Source: Streptosporangium roseum DSM 43021
Lineage (GTDB): Bacteria; Actinomycetota; Actinomycetes; Streptosporangiales; Streptosporangiaceae
Assembly (NCBI RefSeq): GCF_000024865.1
Contig: NC_013595.1
Location: 1,612,001-1,676,000 of the forward strand
Direction of reading: 5' to 3'
DNA: 64,000 nt
Below are positions 17,413 to 25,175 of this stretch, one piece after another; within the stretch, counting starts at the first letter, position 1, and each line of letters opens with the position of its first letter. The notes beneath the pieces are model-generated. The model was given only the letters and a program-made list of their open reading frames with translations, was not told where the DNA came from and ran no database searches. Position numbers and translations under genes: made by a program.

Positions 17413-18774
17413 GTGAGCAGCACCGAAACAGGTCCTCACCTCGGCCAAGACGGACCGCCGGAGCGTACGGCGGGCGAGCGGCGGGTCGTCGCCAACATCC
17501 TCAGGGGATCCGTCGGCAATCTCATCGAGTGGTACGACTGGTACACCTACGCCGCCTTCGCGATCTACTTCGCGCCCGTCTTCTTCCCCAAGGGGGACTC
17601 GACGGCACAGCTGCTGAACACCGCCGCCGTCTTCGCGGTCGGCTTCCTCATGCGACCGCTGGGCGGCTGGCTGCTCGGCCGGTACGCCGACCGCTACGGC
17701 CGCCGCAACGGCCTGACGCTGTCGGTCCTCATGATGGCGGCCGGATCCCTGATCATCACGGTGGCTCCGGGCCACTCCTCCATCGGGGTCATGGCCCCGG
17801 TGCTCCTCGTGGCGGCCCGGCTGCTGCAGGGCCTCTCGGTCGGAGGGGAGTACTCCACCTCCGCCACCTACCTCTCCGAGGTCGCCACCCCGGGAAAACG
17901 CGGCTTCTACTCAAGCTTCCAGTACGTCACGCTCGTCGCGGGGCAGCTGGTCGCGCTCACCGTGCAGATCATCCTGCAGCAGATGCTCACCGCCGGCCAG
18001 ATGCAGGACTGGGGCTGGCGCATCGCCTTCGGCATCGGCACGCTCGGGGCGCTGGCGGTCATGTGGCTGCGCCGCGGCATGGAGGAGTCCGAGAGTTTCA
18101 CCAACCAGTCCCGGGCCGCCGGTCCGGTGCACGGGCAGGGCACGCTCCGCACCCTGATGGGGTATCCGAAGGAGGTCTTCACCGTCGTCGGACTGACCCT
18201 CGGCGGGACCGTCGCCTTCTACACCTACACCACGTACATGCAGAAGTTCATGGTGAACACGGTGGGCATCGAGAAGGAGACGGTCTCCTGGATCAACTTC
18301 CTGGCCCTGCTCGTCTTCATCTGCCTGCAGCCGATCGCCGGAGCGCTGTCCGACCGGATCGGCCGCCGCGCGCTGCTGATGTTCTTCGGCGTCGGCGGGA
18401 CGCTGCTCACCGTGCCGATCCTCACCCTGCTGTCCGGCACCGACAGCCCGGTGGGCGCGTTCTTCCTGATGCTGTCGGCCCTGTGCTTCGTGACCGGATA
18501 CACCTCGATCAACGCGGTGGTGAAGGCGGAGATGTTCCCGACCCACATCCGGGCGCTCGGGGTCGGCCTGCCGTACGCGGTCACGGTGGCGCTCTTCGGC
18601 GGCACCGCGGAGTACGTGGCCCTCTGGTTCAAGCAGGCCGGGAACGAATCCCTGTTCTTCTGGTACGTCGCCGGGTGCGCACTGGTCTCCCTCGTCGTGT
18701 ACGTCCGGATGTGGGAGACCTCCCGCAGGTCCCACATCGACGGTCCGCAGCCGGAGGCGGCCACCGCGTCGTGA
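17413..18774 (+). CDS. MFS transporter of the metabolite:H+ symporter (MHS/KgtP-like) family
   Basis: This 453-residue, 12-helix carrier begins with the MHS-typical NLIEWYDWYTYAAFAIYFAPVFFP and carries MRPLGGWLLGRYADRYGRR between helices 2 and 3. Relatives take up 2-oxoglutarate, citrate, proline/betaine or similar organic acids. GTG 17413 has AAGGAG upstream at correct spacing; the long frame before it is not coding. Divergent from the two-component system, it is a likely regulatory target, giving a sensor-regulator-uptake module with the TAXI protein. Confidence 0.92.
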   Translation: MSSTETGPHLGQDGPPERTAGERRVVANILRGSVGNLIEWYDWYTYAAFAIYFAPVFFPKGDSTAQLLNTAAVFAVGFLMRPLGGWLLGRYADRYGRRNGLTLSVLMMAAGSLIITVAPGHSSIGVMAPVLLVAARLLQGLSVGGEYSTSATYLSEVATPGKRGFYSSFQYVTLVAGQLVALTVQIILQQMLTAGQMQDWGWRIAFGIGTLGALAVMWLRRGMEESESFTNQSRAAGPVHGQGTLRTLMGYPKEVFTVVGLTLGGTVAFYTYTTYMQKFMVNTVGIEKETVSWINFLALLVFICLQPIAGALSDRIGRRALLMFFGVGGTLLTVPILTLLSGTDSPVGAFFLMLSALCFVTGYTSINAVVKAEMFPTHIRALGVGLPYAVTVALFGGTAEYVALWFKQAGNESLFFWYVAGCALVSLVVYVRMWETSRRSHIDGPQPEAATAS

Positions 18775-18790
18775 ACCGGCCGGCCCCGCT

Positions 18791-20122
18791 TCAGCGCGTC
18801 CGGCTGAGGCTTCCGAGGACCCACCGGCCGGTCCGGAGCGCGGCCTCGCGGGTGTCGCCGCCGGGGTCGGTCTCGCCGCCGCGCTGGTACTGGACGGAAA
18901 CCACGAGGTTGGCCGCCCGGAAGACCACCCCCGTGTAGTAGGTGAGCTGGTTGGTGGCCTCCAGGGAGTAGGCCTCTGCGGCGACCCCGGGCAGGGCCTT
19001 CGGAGGCCGGGTCAGGATGAGCGGCAGGTTGGTCGAGGTCCTGGTCCGGTCGCCGTCCTCCTTGAGGAAGCGCGTGTAGCCGGCGTGCGCCTTCTCTCCG
19101 GAGGAGAACCGTATGGTCTGGATCCAGAGCCGGTAGCGCATGTTCGTCGGCTGGCCGGTGTCGTCGCTCTTCCAGGCGCACCGGCCGGGCCCATCCTTCG
19201 ACGGGCGGGGGTTCAGCGACAGCTCGGCCGCCTGCTCCCCGGAGATGAGGGCGCAGGGGTCGGGAGCCTTGGCGAAGGAGGCGGGGAGCGGTACGGGGAC
19301 GGCGGGCGCCGGCGGGGCCGGACGGGGCCAGAGCCAGAAGGCGCCCGCGGCGACGGCGGTGACGATCGCGGCGGCCGCGGCGATGACGAGGGGCCCGCGC
19401 CGGGAGCGGGAGGTGACGGGGTGGGGAGCGACCCGCTCCAGGGACAGGCGGACCGAGGTGGCGTCGGGCCGGTGGGAGGGGTCGGCCGACAGCAGGCCTT
19501 CCACGAGCGGGGCCAGCGGCCCGGAACCGGTCGGCCCGGCGGCGGCGGGGGCGGCCATCGGAGTCCCGTCCGCCATGCGGGGGACGGTCTGGGGCCCGGT
19601 GTCCGGCGCCCGGCCCTCGATGGCGGTGAACAGGGTGGTGCCCAGGTCGCGCAGATTCCCGGCGGGCGCGGGGTCCGCCACGCCGGTCAGCACGACCCGG
19701 CCGTCAGGGGTGAGCAGCACGGTCTCGGGCGTGGCCGCGAGGTGGAAGCCCCGCTCATGGGCGGCGGTCAGCGTGTCCAGAACGCGCAGGCCGATCTCGG
19801 CCGCGCGCTCGGAGGAGAGCGGCCCGTCGGAGCGGACGGTCTGGAGCAGTGAACGGCCCTCGACCGACTCCAGGACCAGCCACATCCGCTCGGGGGTGGA
19901 GATCACGTCGTGGAGGGTGGTGATGCCGGGGTGCCGGAGGTCGGCCGCCGCACGGATCTGGCCGATGAGCCAGTCGCGGTGCGGTCCCGGAGGCGGGAGC
20001 CGTACCTCGGTGATCGTGACGTCGCGGTTGAGCAGCTCGTCGCGGGACCGCCACGAGGTGCCCGTGCGGTCGCGGCGCTCCAGCAGCCGGTAGCGCCCGG
20101 CGAGCAGGTTCGGGTCGCTCAT
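18791..20122 (-). CDS. Membrane pseudokinase with DUF3558-like ectodomain
   Basis: The 443-residue product keeps the overall Ser/Thr kinase layout but has lost the catalytic set. The ATP-anchoring Lys is Thr38 (DVTITEV), the HRD loop reads FHLAATPET (residues 126-134), and DFG is replaced by GVA (147-149). There is no glycine-rich loop. A membrane helix spans about 245-265. The outside domain has Cys290 and Cys315 in C-x-L-I and C-A-W contexts, shared with the three upstream genes. It is the last of four consecutive kinase-family genes. Role inferred: regulatory partner or substrate of the active kinases. Confidence 0.85.
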   Translation of the reverse strand: MSDPNLLAGRYRLLERRDRTGTSWRSRDELLNRDVTITEVRLPPPGPHRDWLIGQIRAAADLRHPGITTLHDVISTPERMWLVLESVEGRSLLQTVRSDGPLSSERAAEIGLRVLDTLTAAHERGFHLAATPETVLLTPDGRVVLTGVADPAPAGNLRDLGTTLFTAIEGRAPDTGPQTVPRMADGTPMAAPAAAGPTGSGPLAPLVEGLLSADPSHRPDATSVRLSLERVAPHPVTSRSRRGPLVIAAAAAIVTAVAAGAFWLWPRPAPPAPAVPVPLPASFAKAPDPCALISGEQAAELSLNPRPSKDGPGRCAWKSDDTGQPTNMRYRLWIQTIRFSSGEKAHAGYTRFLKEDGDRTRTSTNLPLILTRPPKALPGVAAEAYSLEATNQLTYYTGVVFRAANLVVSVQYQRGGETDPGGDTREAALRTGRWVLGSLSRTR

Positions 20123-20161
20123 GCCCGCCGCTCCGGTGCGGGCCCCGGCGGAGAGGTGCCC

Positions 20162-21727
20162 TCAGTCACGGCTGTTCAGCTCCTCGGCGACCAGGCGCGC
20201 GGCGTGGAGGGCGTGCTTGCGCAGCTCCGTGCCGGCGCGTTTCCCCTCCTCTGACACGTTGACCTCGACCAGCAGGTTGCTCACCCGGAAGCGGATGATG
20301 GCGTGGGCCCGATCCAGGGCGACGATGTCGTAGGAGAACGCCTCCGTTCCGACCCGGCTCACGTTCCTGAGGGGACCGGTCGCGCCGAGGAGGCCGGTCC
20401 CCTCGTCGGCGGCGATCTTGGTGCGTTCGGCGGCGAAGAACTCGTGGGCCGCGACGTGGGCGGTCCTCCCCGGCACGGCCGCCTGGTGGGCGACGGAGAC
20501 GCGCAGCCGGCGCACGTCGGACGGACCGTCCCAGCTGCAGTAGGCCTCCCGGTCCCCTTCGGCCTTCATGTCCGTCGGGGTCGCGCCGGGCACCACGGTC
20601 CGGCTCTGCGCCCGGGTCAGCAGGGTGCACGGCTCGGGGGCGGCGGCGAACTGCCCGGCCCGCGGGTCGGAGGCGCCGGGAGAGGCCGCGGGCGTCCCGG
20701 AGGCGCCCGGGGTCGTCACGAGCACCGCCGCGGTCACGCCCGCCGCCACCACCACCGCCAGCCCCGCCCCGACGAGCCATCCCGTACGGCGGGGCGCGGG
20801 AGCCGGCGCCGCCCCCCGGGCCGGCTCCCGCGCCTGCGCCTGCAGCTGCGTCTGCGTCTGCGTTTGCGTTTGCGTTTGCGTCTGAGGGGAGAGCGGACCG
20901 GCGGGCAGTCCCTGGGCGACCCGGTGCAGGGCCGTGCGGAGAACAGCCGCTCCGGGACGGTCCCGGGGATCCTTGACCAGCATGGCGAGCAGGACGGGGG
21001 CCAGGCCGCCCGCCCGGGAGGGGAACGGGGTCTCCTCGGTGAGCACCGCGCCCAGGGTGGCGACCGGCACGCTGCGCTGGAACGGGCTCTGCCCCTCGAC
21101 GGCGGCGTAGAGGGTCGCGCCCAGGGACCACAGGTCGGCCGCCGGGCCGTCGCCGGTGCCGCGCAGCCGTTCCGGGGCCATGTAGCCGGGGGAGCCGACC
21201 AGCGCGTCCGGGGAGGTGAGCTGGACGTCGCCCTCCAGCGTGGCGATGCCGAAGTCGGTCAGCAGCACTCCGCCGTCGTGGGCGAGCATGATGTTGGCCG
21301 GTTTCACGTCGCGGTGCATGATGCCCCGGCTGTGCGCCAGGGCCAGCGCGTCGAGCACGGCCAGGCCGATCGCCGCCACCCGCTCCGCCGGGAGCGGCCC
21401 GTCCTGGCGGATCACCTGGGCCAGGGAGCGGCCCCGGATCAGGTCCATCACGATCCAGGGGCGGCCGTCCTGGGCGATGACGTCGTGCACGGCCACGATG
21501 GACGGGTGGCCCAGCCGGGCGGCGGCGCGGGCCTCGCGGAGGGTGCGCTCCCGCATCTCGGCACGCTGCGCCTCGGGGAGGCCCGGGCCGAGCTTGACCT
21601 CCTTGATCGCCACCTCGCGGTGGAGCAGCTCGTCCTGGGCCCGCCAGACCACGCCCATGCCGCCCGCGCCGAGCTGCCCCAGCGCCCGGTAGCGGCCCGC
21701 GAGCACGGGCAGCGGCTGATCAGCCAT
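20162..21727 (-). CDS. Transmembrane Ser/Thr protein kinase with DUF3558-like ectodomain
   Basis: The 521-residue kinase is complete: glycine loop GAGGMGVV, Lys42 in VAIKEV, HRDVKPAN (Asp140), DFG (Asp158) and APE. A Gln-Thr repeat lies before the membrane helix (about 316-337). The extracellular domain carries Cys367 and Cys397 (C-T-L-L ... C-S-W). Instead of PASTA repeats it shares this ectodomain type with its neighbours. Its start overlaps the upstream pseudokinase stop by eight bases, implying coupled translation. Confidence 0.93.
   Translation of the reverse strand: MADQPLPVLAGRYRALGQLGAGGMGVVWRAQDELLHREVAIKEVKLGPGLPEAQRAEMRERTLREARAAARLGHPSIVAVHDVIAQDGRPWIVMDLIRGRSLAQVIRQDGPLPAERVAAIGLAVLDALALAHSRGIMHRDVKPANIMLAHDGGVLLTDFGIATLEGDVQLTSPDALVGSPGYMAPERLRGTGDGPAADLWSLGATLYAAVEGQSPFQRSVPVATLGAVLTEETPFPSRAGGLAPVLLAMLVKDPRDRPGAAVLRTALHRVAQGLPAGPLSPQTQTQTQTQTQTQLQAQAREPARGAAPAPAPRRTGWLVGAGLAVVVAAGVTAAVLVTTPGASGTPAASPGASDPRAGQFAAAPEPCTLLTRAQSRTVVPGATPTDMKAEGDREAYCSWDGPSDVRRLRVSVAHQAAVPGRTAHVAAHEFFAAERTKIAADEGTGLLGATGPLRNVSRVGTEAFSYDIVALDRAHAIIRFRVSNLLVEVNVSEEGKRAGTELRKHALHAARLVAEELNSRD
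20847..20882. repeat. Six 6-bp units encoding (Gln-Thr)6
   Basis: The hexamer TGCGT(T/C) repeats six times on the plus strand, within the cytosolic juxtamembrane linker of the kinase. Copy number could vary between strains without frameshift. Confidence 0.85.
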
Positions 21728-23438
21728 CGGTCTTCAACGACTGGGTGAGCCAGCGGGCGGCCTTCTGGGCGCCCGCCGCGATCTCGCCGTCGCGGTCCTC
21801 CTTGACGCCGCCCCGTTCGTACTCGACCTGGGCGATCAGGTTGCCGACCCGGAAGAGCACGGTCGCCTTGTAGGAGCCGCCGTAGAGGTTGATCGAGTTG
21901 TAGCCGCCCGTGGTGAAGGCCTCCTCGCCTATCCCCTTCAGGCTCTGGGGCGGCGCGGGCTTCGGGGTCGCGAACTTGCCGCTCGCCACGAGGTCCGTCC
22001 TCTTGCCGGACAGATACTCCTTCGCCCGCTCGACCCCGGAGGCGTCCGGCTTCTGGGCGACCAGCCGTACGCGGAGGTCGAACTTCTCCGGGCTGGGCTT
22101 GCGCCAGTCATGCTGATTGAGCCAGTCGCACGCGGCGGGCTCGACCTCCGAGCTCCTGAAGCCCGGCACGAGCTCGTTCACCTGCTTGTCGTCGAGCAGG
22201 CTGCAGGCGCGAGGCGCGGTGGCGAACAGGCCCTTGGCGCCGGCGGCGGGTGCGGCGGTGGCGTCGCCCTCGCCGGAGCCGTCGCCCGGCGAGGCGAGCA
22301 GGACGCCGATGGCGACCGCCATGCCGAGGACCAGGACACCGGTCAGCGCCACGACCGGGCGGGGCACCAGCACCCCGGCCCGCCGGTCGGAGCGTCCGGC
22401 CGGTCCGGCCGGTCCGGCCGGACCGGCGGGACTGGTCGGGCCCGTCGATTCGCCCTGCGCCGGAGAGGCGGGGAGAACCTCGCGTGGCCCGCCGGTGGCG
22501 GGGACGAGTTCCTGCGAGGCGGGGGCGCCGGAAGGGGGCGGGGCCTGCGGGGGAACCCCCGGCCCGCGCGGATCCGCGGGGATCGGCGCGATGGCCGCCG
22601 GATCGGAGGCGGCCCGGGGCGGCATGGTGTCCGCGGAGTCGAAGACGGGCTGGGGCGGTGAGGCCGCCTCCGGGGTGGAGGGCTGCGCCGTCGCGGTCAG
22701 CACCGGGACGGTGGACTGCGTCTCGAAGGGCGCCGAGGGGAGCGGGACTCCGGACAGCGCGTCCGAGGGGGACGGCGCGTGGGAGGAGGGGGCGGCGGAT
22801 CTCGCGTCCGGGGGACCCGACAGCGCGTCCGCGGGAGGCGGCCCCGACAGCGGGTCCGCGGAGGGCAGCGGATCCGGAGGAGAGAGCAGGTCCGCGGGGG
22901 CGGGGGGCAGCGGGGCCGGGGCCTCGCCGCGGCTCTGGGAGATGCCGAGCAGGATGTTGCGCAGGGTGCCGGGGTCGGGCCGCCGGGCGGGGTCGCCGGA
23001 GAGCAGCTGGAACAGGACCGGCGCGATCGGGCCCGCGTTCTCGAGGGATCCCCCGGGTGACGGCGCCCGCCCCTCGACGGCGGTGTAGAGGGTGGCACCG
23101 AGCGACCACAGGTCGGCCGCCGGGCCCGTCACGCCCTCGGGGGCGGTGAAGGTCGGGGACCGGAAGGTCGGCGCGCTGAGGATGATCTGGTCGTAGGGAC
23201 CGAGCAGCACCGAGCCGGGCCGTACGTCACCGTGGAGCATCCCCTGGCCGTGCACGACCACGAGCTGGTCCAGCACGGCGAGGCCGACGGTGGCGGCCTG
23301 CTGCGGCGCCATGGGCCCGAGCCGCCCGATCACCTGCTCCAGCGAGGCCTGTTCCAGCACCGCCGGGCTCGGTGCCCCGGTGGAGGCGGGCCCGCCGGCG
23401 TGCCTGCCCTGCGATCGAGGGACGTCTGGGTGGTTCAT
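21720..23438 (-). CDS. N-lobe-less membrane pseudokinase with DUF3558-like ectodomain
   Basis: The 572-residue product starts directly at the region corresponding to kinase helix D/E, so the whole ATP-binding N-lobe is missing. Remaining motifs are degraded: HGDVRPGS instead of HRDVKPxN (residues 69-76) and LSAP in place of DFG (87-90). APE survives (99-101). A ~190-residue Pro/Ser-rich linker leads to a membrane helix (361-382) and an ectodomain with Cys412 and Cys437 (C-S-L-L ... C-D-W). ATG 23438 overlaps the upstream kinase stop (ATGA). The long frame extending further upstream is a shadow. Confidence 0.85.
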   Translation of the reverse strand: MNHPDVPRSQGRHAGGPASTGAPSPAVLEQASLEQVIGRLGPMAPQQAATVGLAVLDQLVVVHGQGMLHGDVRPGSVLLGPYDQIILSAPTFRSPTFTAPEGVTGPAADLWSLGATLYTAVEGRAPSPGGSLENAGPIAPVLFQLLSGDPARRPDPGTLRNILLGISQSRGEAPAPLPPAPADLLSPPDPLPSADPLSGPPPADALSGPPDARSAAPSSHAPSPSDALSGVPLPSAPFETQSTVPVLTATAQPSTPEAASPPQPVFDSADTMPPRAASDPAAIAPIPADPRGPGVPPQAPPPSGAPASQELVPATGGPREVLPASPAQGESTGPTSPAGPAGPAGPAGRSDRRAGVLVPRPVVALTGVLVLGMAVAIGVLLASPGDGSGEGDATAAPAAGAKGLFATAPRACSLLDDKQVNELVPGFRSSEVEPAACDWLNQHDWRKPSPEKFDLRVRLVAQKPDASGVERAKEYLSGKRTDLVASGKFATPKPAPPQSLKGIGEEAFTTGGYNSINLYGGSYKATVLFRVGNLIAQVEYERGGVKEDRDGEIAAGAQKAARWLTQSLKTDG

Positions 23439-25033
23439 CCGGTCGCTTTCTGCTTGTTCAGCGCGTTCGCGATCCAGGTGGCGGCGGTATGAGTGCCGGT
23501 CTGGATCGCGGGGCCGTCCTTGCTGCCGTCCACCACGGTGTAGCTGACGTCGACGACGAGGTTGTCGACGCGGAGCACCACGTGGCTCTTTTCGAGCCTG
23601 CCGGTCTTCCGGTTCTCGTAGAGGTCGTAGCCGAAGGCCTCGTCCCCGACCGGCTTGACCGTCTGCGGGCCGGTGGCCCTGGCCGAACGGCTCCCGGCCT
23701 GGATGCCCGACCAGCTCCAGGCGGTCTCCCCGTTGGGGAGGATGCCGTTGCGCTGGTTCACGAAGAGTTCGTGGGCCTGGCGCGGGCTCTTGCCCCACTG
23801 CTTGGCCGCGCCCGACGGGTGGACCTCCAGGCCGATCCCGGGGGTCGTCCACTGGCAGCCCCCCTCGTTGGTCGGCTGTCCCTCCGTCTTCAGGGCGGGC
23901 AGGAGCTCCTTGAACGTGGCCGTGGGGACCAGTTCGCACAGGTTCACCGGGGTGGCGAAGACGCCGGGCCTCTCGCTGAGCCGCACCGGCTCGTCCGGGA
24001 CCGTACGGTCCGCGAGCAGGTGGGTCACGCCCATGGCGGCCCCGATGACCGCCGCGACCGCCGCCACCTCGGCGGCGGCCCACAGGGCCGTGCGTCGTCC
24101 CCCGCGCGGGGCGGGCGCGGGCGCCGCCGGGCGCAGGGGGATCGGCTGCGGGTGGGACGGGGGCGGGAGGGCCGCGGCCGGTCGGGAGGGGAGCGGGAGT
24201 GGGACGGCCGGGCGGCCGAGGGCGAGCTCCTGCAGGGTCTGGGCGACGGCGTCGAAGGACGGCCGGGCGTCTGGCCATGGGGCGAGCATGAGCATCAGCA
24301 ACGGGCCCAGCGCGCCTGCCCGCTCGGGCGGCCTGGCCGGTTCGGTGAGCACCCGGCTGATCGCCGAGATGGGCGTCTCCGCCGGGTGCGGCGGCAGGCC
24401 CTCGACGGCGAAGTAGAGGGTGGCGCCCAGCGACCACAGGTCGGAGGCGGGGCCGCCGCGCTCGCCGCGCAGGCGCTCGGGGGCGATGTAGTTGGGCGAG
24501 CCGACCAGGCGGCTGGTGAGCCCGTCCGCCGTCTCGTCCTCAAGCATGGCGATGCCGAAGTCGGTGAGGACGGCCCGGCCGCTCCGGGTGAGGAAGACGT
24601 TGCCCGGTTTGACGTCCCGGTGCACCACCCCGGCGGCGTGCGCGGCGGCGAGCGCGCTGAGGATGCCCACGCCGACCCTGGCCGCCTGGCGCACCGGTAG
24701 CGGCTGCCGTTCGCGGACCGTCTGCTCCAGGGAGGCGCCCGACAGCAGCTCCATGACGAGCCAGGGCCGCTCCTGCTCGACGATCACGTCGTGGACGGTC
24801 ACGATCGACGGATGTTTGAGCCGGGCGGCCACGTTCGCCTCGCGGAGCGCCGCGGCGCAGATCTCCTGCCGTCTGACGGGGTCGAGGTCCGGCGGGAGCC
24901 GTACCTCCTTGACCGCCACGTCCCGGCCGAGCATCTCGTCGGCGGCGAGCCAGACCGTGCCCATCCCGCCCTCGGCGAGGGGATTGAGCAGCCTGTAGCG
25001 GCCCGCTAGCACTCGAGTGTCGATCCTGCTCAC
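23435..25033 (-). CDS. Transmembrane Ser/Thr protein kinase, first gene of kinase operon
   Basis: The 532-residue kinase has an intact glycine loop (AEGGMGTV), Lys42 in VAVKEV, HRDVKPGN (Asp140), DFG (Asp158) and APE. A Pro-rich linker leads to a membrane helix (about 315-338) and an ectodomain with Cys366 and Cys393 (C-E-L-V ... C-Q-W). GTG 25033 aligns exactly with the start of its active paralogue at 21727; the frame upstream has no ribosome site. It is divergent from the acyl-CoA synthetase gene. Confidence 0.92.
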   Translation of the reverse strand: MSRIDTRVLAGRYRLLNPLAEGGMGTVWLAADEMLGRDVAVKEVRLPPDLDPVRRQEICAAALREANVAARLKHPSIVTVHDVIVEQERPWLVMELLSGASLEQTVRERQPLPVRQAARVGVGILSALAAAHAAGVVHRDVKPGNVFLTRSGRAVLTDFGIAMLEDETADGLTSRLVGSPNYIAPERLRGERGGPASDLWSLGATLYFAVEGLPPHPAETPISAISRVLTEPARPPERAGALGPLLMLMLAPWPDARPSFDAVAQTLQELALGRPAVPLPLPSRPAAALPPPSHPQPIPLRPAAPAPAPRGGRRTALWAAAEVAAVAAVIGAAMGVTHLLADRTVPDEPVRLSERPGVFATPVNLCELVPTATFKELLPALKTEGQPTNEGGCQWTTPGIGLEVHPSGAAKQWGKSPRQAHELFVNQRNGILPNGETAWSWSGIQAGSRSARATGPQTVKPVGDEAFGYDLYENRKTGRLEKSHVVLRVDNLVVDVSYTVVDGSKDGPAIQTGTHTAATWIANALNKQKATG

Positions 25034-25175
25034 CCCGTTCGATGTCCCATCGCGGACAGAAACATAGCCACTTACCGCTCTATGGACCAATGAAGAAGGA
25101 TCAATACCCGCCCATTGACCCCTGGCTTCTGTTTTCGTAGTGTCGCGGGCATCCTCCCTAGCGCCTGGAGTCGCG

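Noticed and set aside
23439..24437. Upstream extension of the N-lobe-less pseudokinase frame
   Set aside because: It lies inside the active kinase gene in another frame, lacks any kinase N-lobe motif, and ATG 23438 with ATGA overlap is a better start.
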